Shown here piece after piece: positions 21,627 to 21,823 of a stretch of DNA of 21,823 nucleotides; position 1 is the stretch's first letter, and each line of letters opens with the position of its first letter. Below the pieces are notes generated by a model that ran no database searches, had not been told where the DNA came from, and saw nothing but the letters and a program-made list of their open reading frames with translations. This stretch comes from a virus: IMG/VR virus record IMGVR_UViG_3300030106_002853, positions 1 through 21,823 of that record. One strand, 5' to 3'. A program made the translations under genes and the position numbers.

Positions 21627-21823
21627 TGAAACCAATAAAGTCTTTAGAGGGCAAGAGAGTTGCCATAATCGGTCTTGGCATTTCGCAGATAGACCTTGTT
21701 ATATCATTAGAAAACAGCAAAGAATGGGATGAGCTCTGGGGCATTAATTCCGCAGGTGCAGTTTTCAACTTAGATCGTCTGTTTATGATGGACCCTGCAA
21801 GTCGTTTTTTAGATACAGATGGT
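21626..21823 (+). CDS. Rossmann-like phage protein, 3' end outside window
   Basis: Sixty-six codons are visible. The sequence GKRVAIIGLGISQIDLVISL is a beta-alpha-beta start with a GxGxS loop, as in nucleotide-binding Rossmann proteins; WDELWGINSAGAVFNLDRLF and MMDPASRFLDTD follow. I know this family from many marine phages near the tail genes; its function is unassigned. Nucleotide or sugar-nucleotide binding is a guess from the loop. It begins in a TAATG overlap with the adaptor gene, implying co-expression with the connector genes. Confidence 0.75.
   Translation, partial: MKPIKSLEGKRVAIIGLGISQIDLVISLENSKEWDELWGINSAGAVFNLDRLFMMDPASRFLDTDG

Overview
The window is a continuous stretch of a tailed-phage (Caudoviricetes) genome. 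It is AT-rich, every gene I can support is on the + strand, and packing is very dense: many stop/start overlaps of the ATGA or TAATG type and no non-coding gap above about 140 bases. The protein families match those I know from uncultured marine bacteriophages of AT-rich ocean bacteria. Examples are a Mu-gpT-like capsid protein, an S74-chaperone tail fibre, a viral GroES-like protein, and many tiny lysine-rich proteins. The host cannot be read from the sequence. There is no integrase, repressor, tRNA, rRNA, CRISPR array or insertion sequence.

Layout. (1) 1-2240: the end of a tail-fibre gene with a C-terminal self-cleaving chaperone (peptidase S74), followed by two small proteins usually found beside fibres. 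(2) 2241-6963: three small membrane proteins, a complete staphylococcal-nuclease-like enzyme, and two large proteins with Sec signal peptides. One of these has a long Thr-Asn repeat and a Cys-rich domain; the other has a nidogen-like domain, a Cys-repeat and a very acidic domain. A membrane-anchored coiled-coil protein closes the run. The overlaps suggest one translationally coupled unit. (3) 6973-9770: a run of tiny, strongly basic proteins, one 224-residue conserved protein of unknown role, and two holin candidates. No endolysin is recognisable. (4) 9771-16165: a structured leader, then large terminase, portal, a Lys-rich tail protein, a small helical protein, a GroES-like co-chaperonin, scaffold and an accessory head protein. 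(5) 16191-17712: a head protein and the major capsid protein, ended by a strong intrinsic terminator. (6) 17850-18743: an isolated gene with its own sigma70-type promoter and a palindromic operator-like site, inserted between capsid and head-completion genes like a moron. (7) 18842-21823: decoration-like proteins, then head-tail connector proteins (P22 gp4-like and SU10-adaptor-like), then the start of a Rossmann-like protein cut by the window end.

How it works together: terminase, portal, scaffold, co-chaperonin and capsid protein build and fill the head. The connector proteins close it and the fibre recognises the host. The 2241-9770 block is where lysis and host-envelope functions should lie. 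The connector types and the lack of a tape-measure gene favour a short-tailed phage, but the tail module lies mostly outside the window, so this is tentative. The least explained parts are the secreted-protein cluster (2649-6963), the basic-protein cluster (6973-8754), the terminase leader (9771-9876) and the separately controlled gene at 17850.
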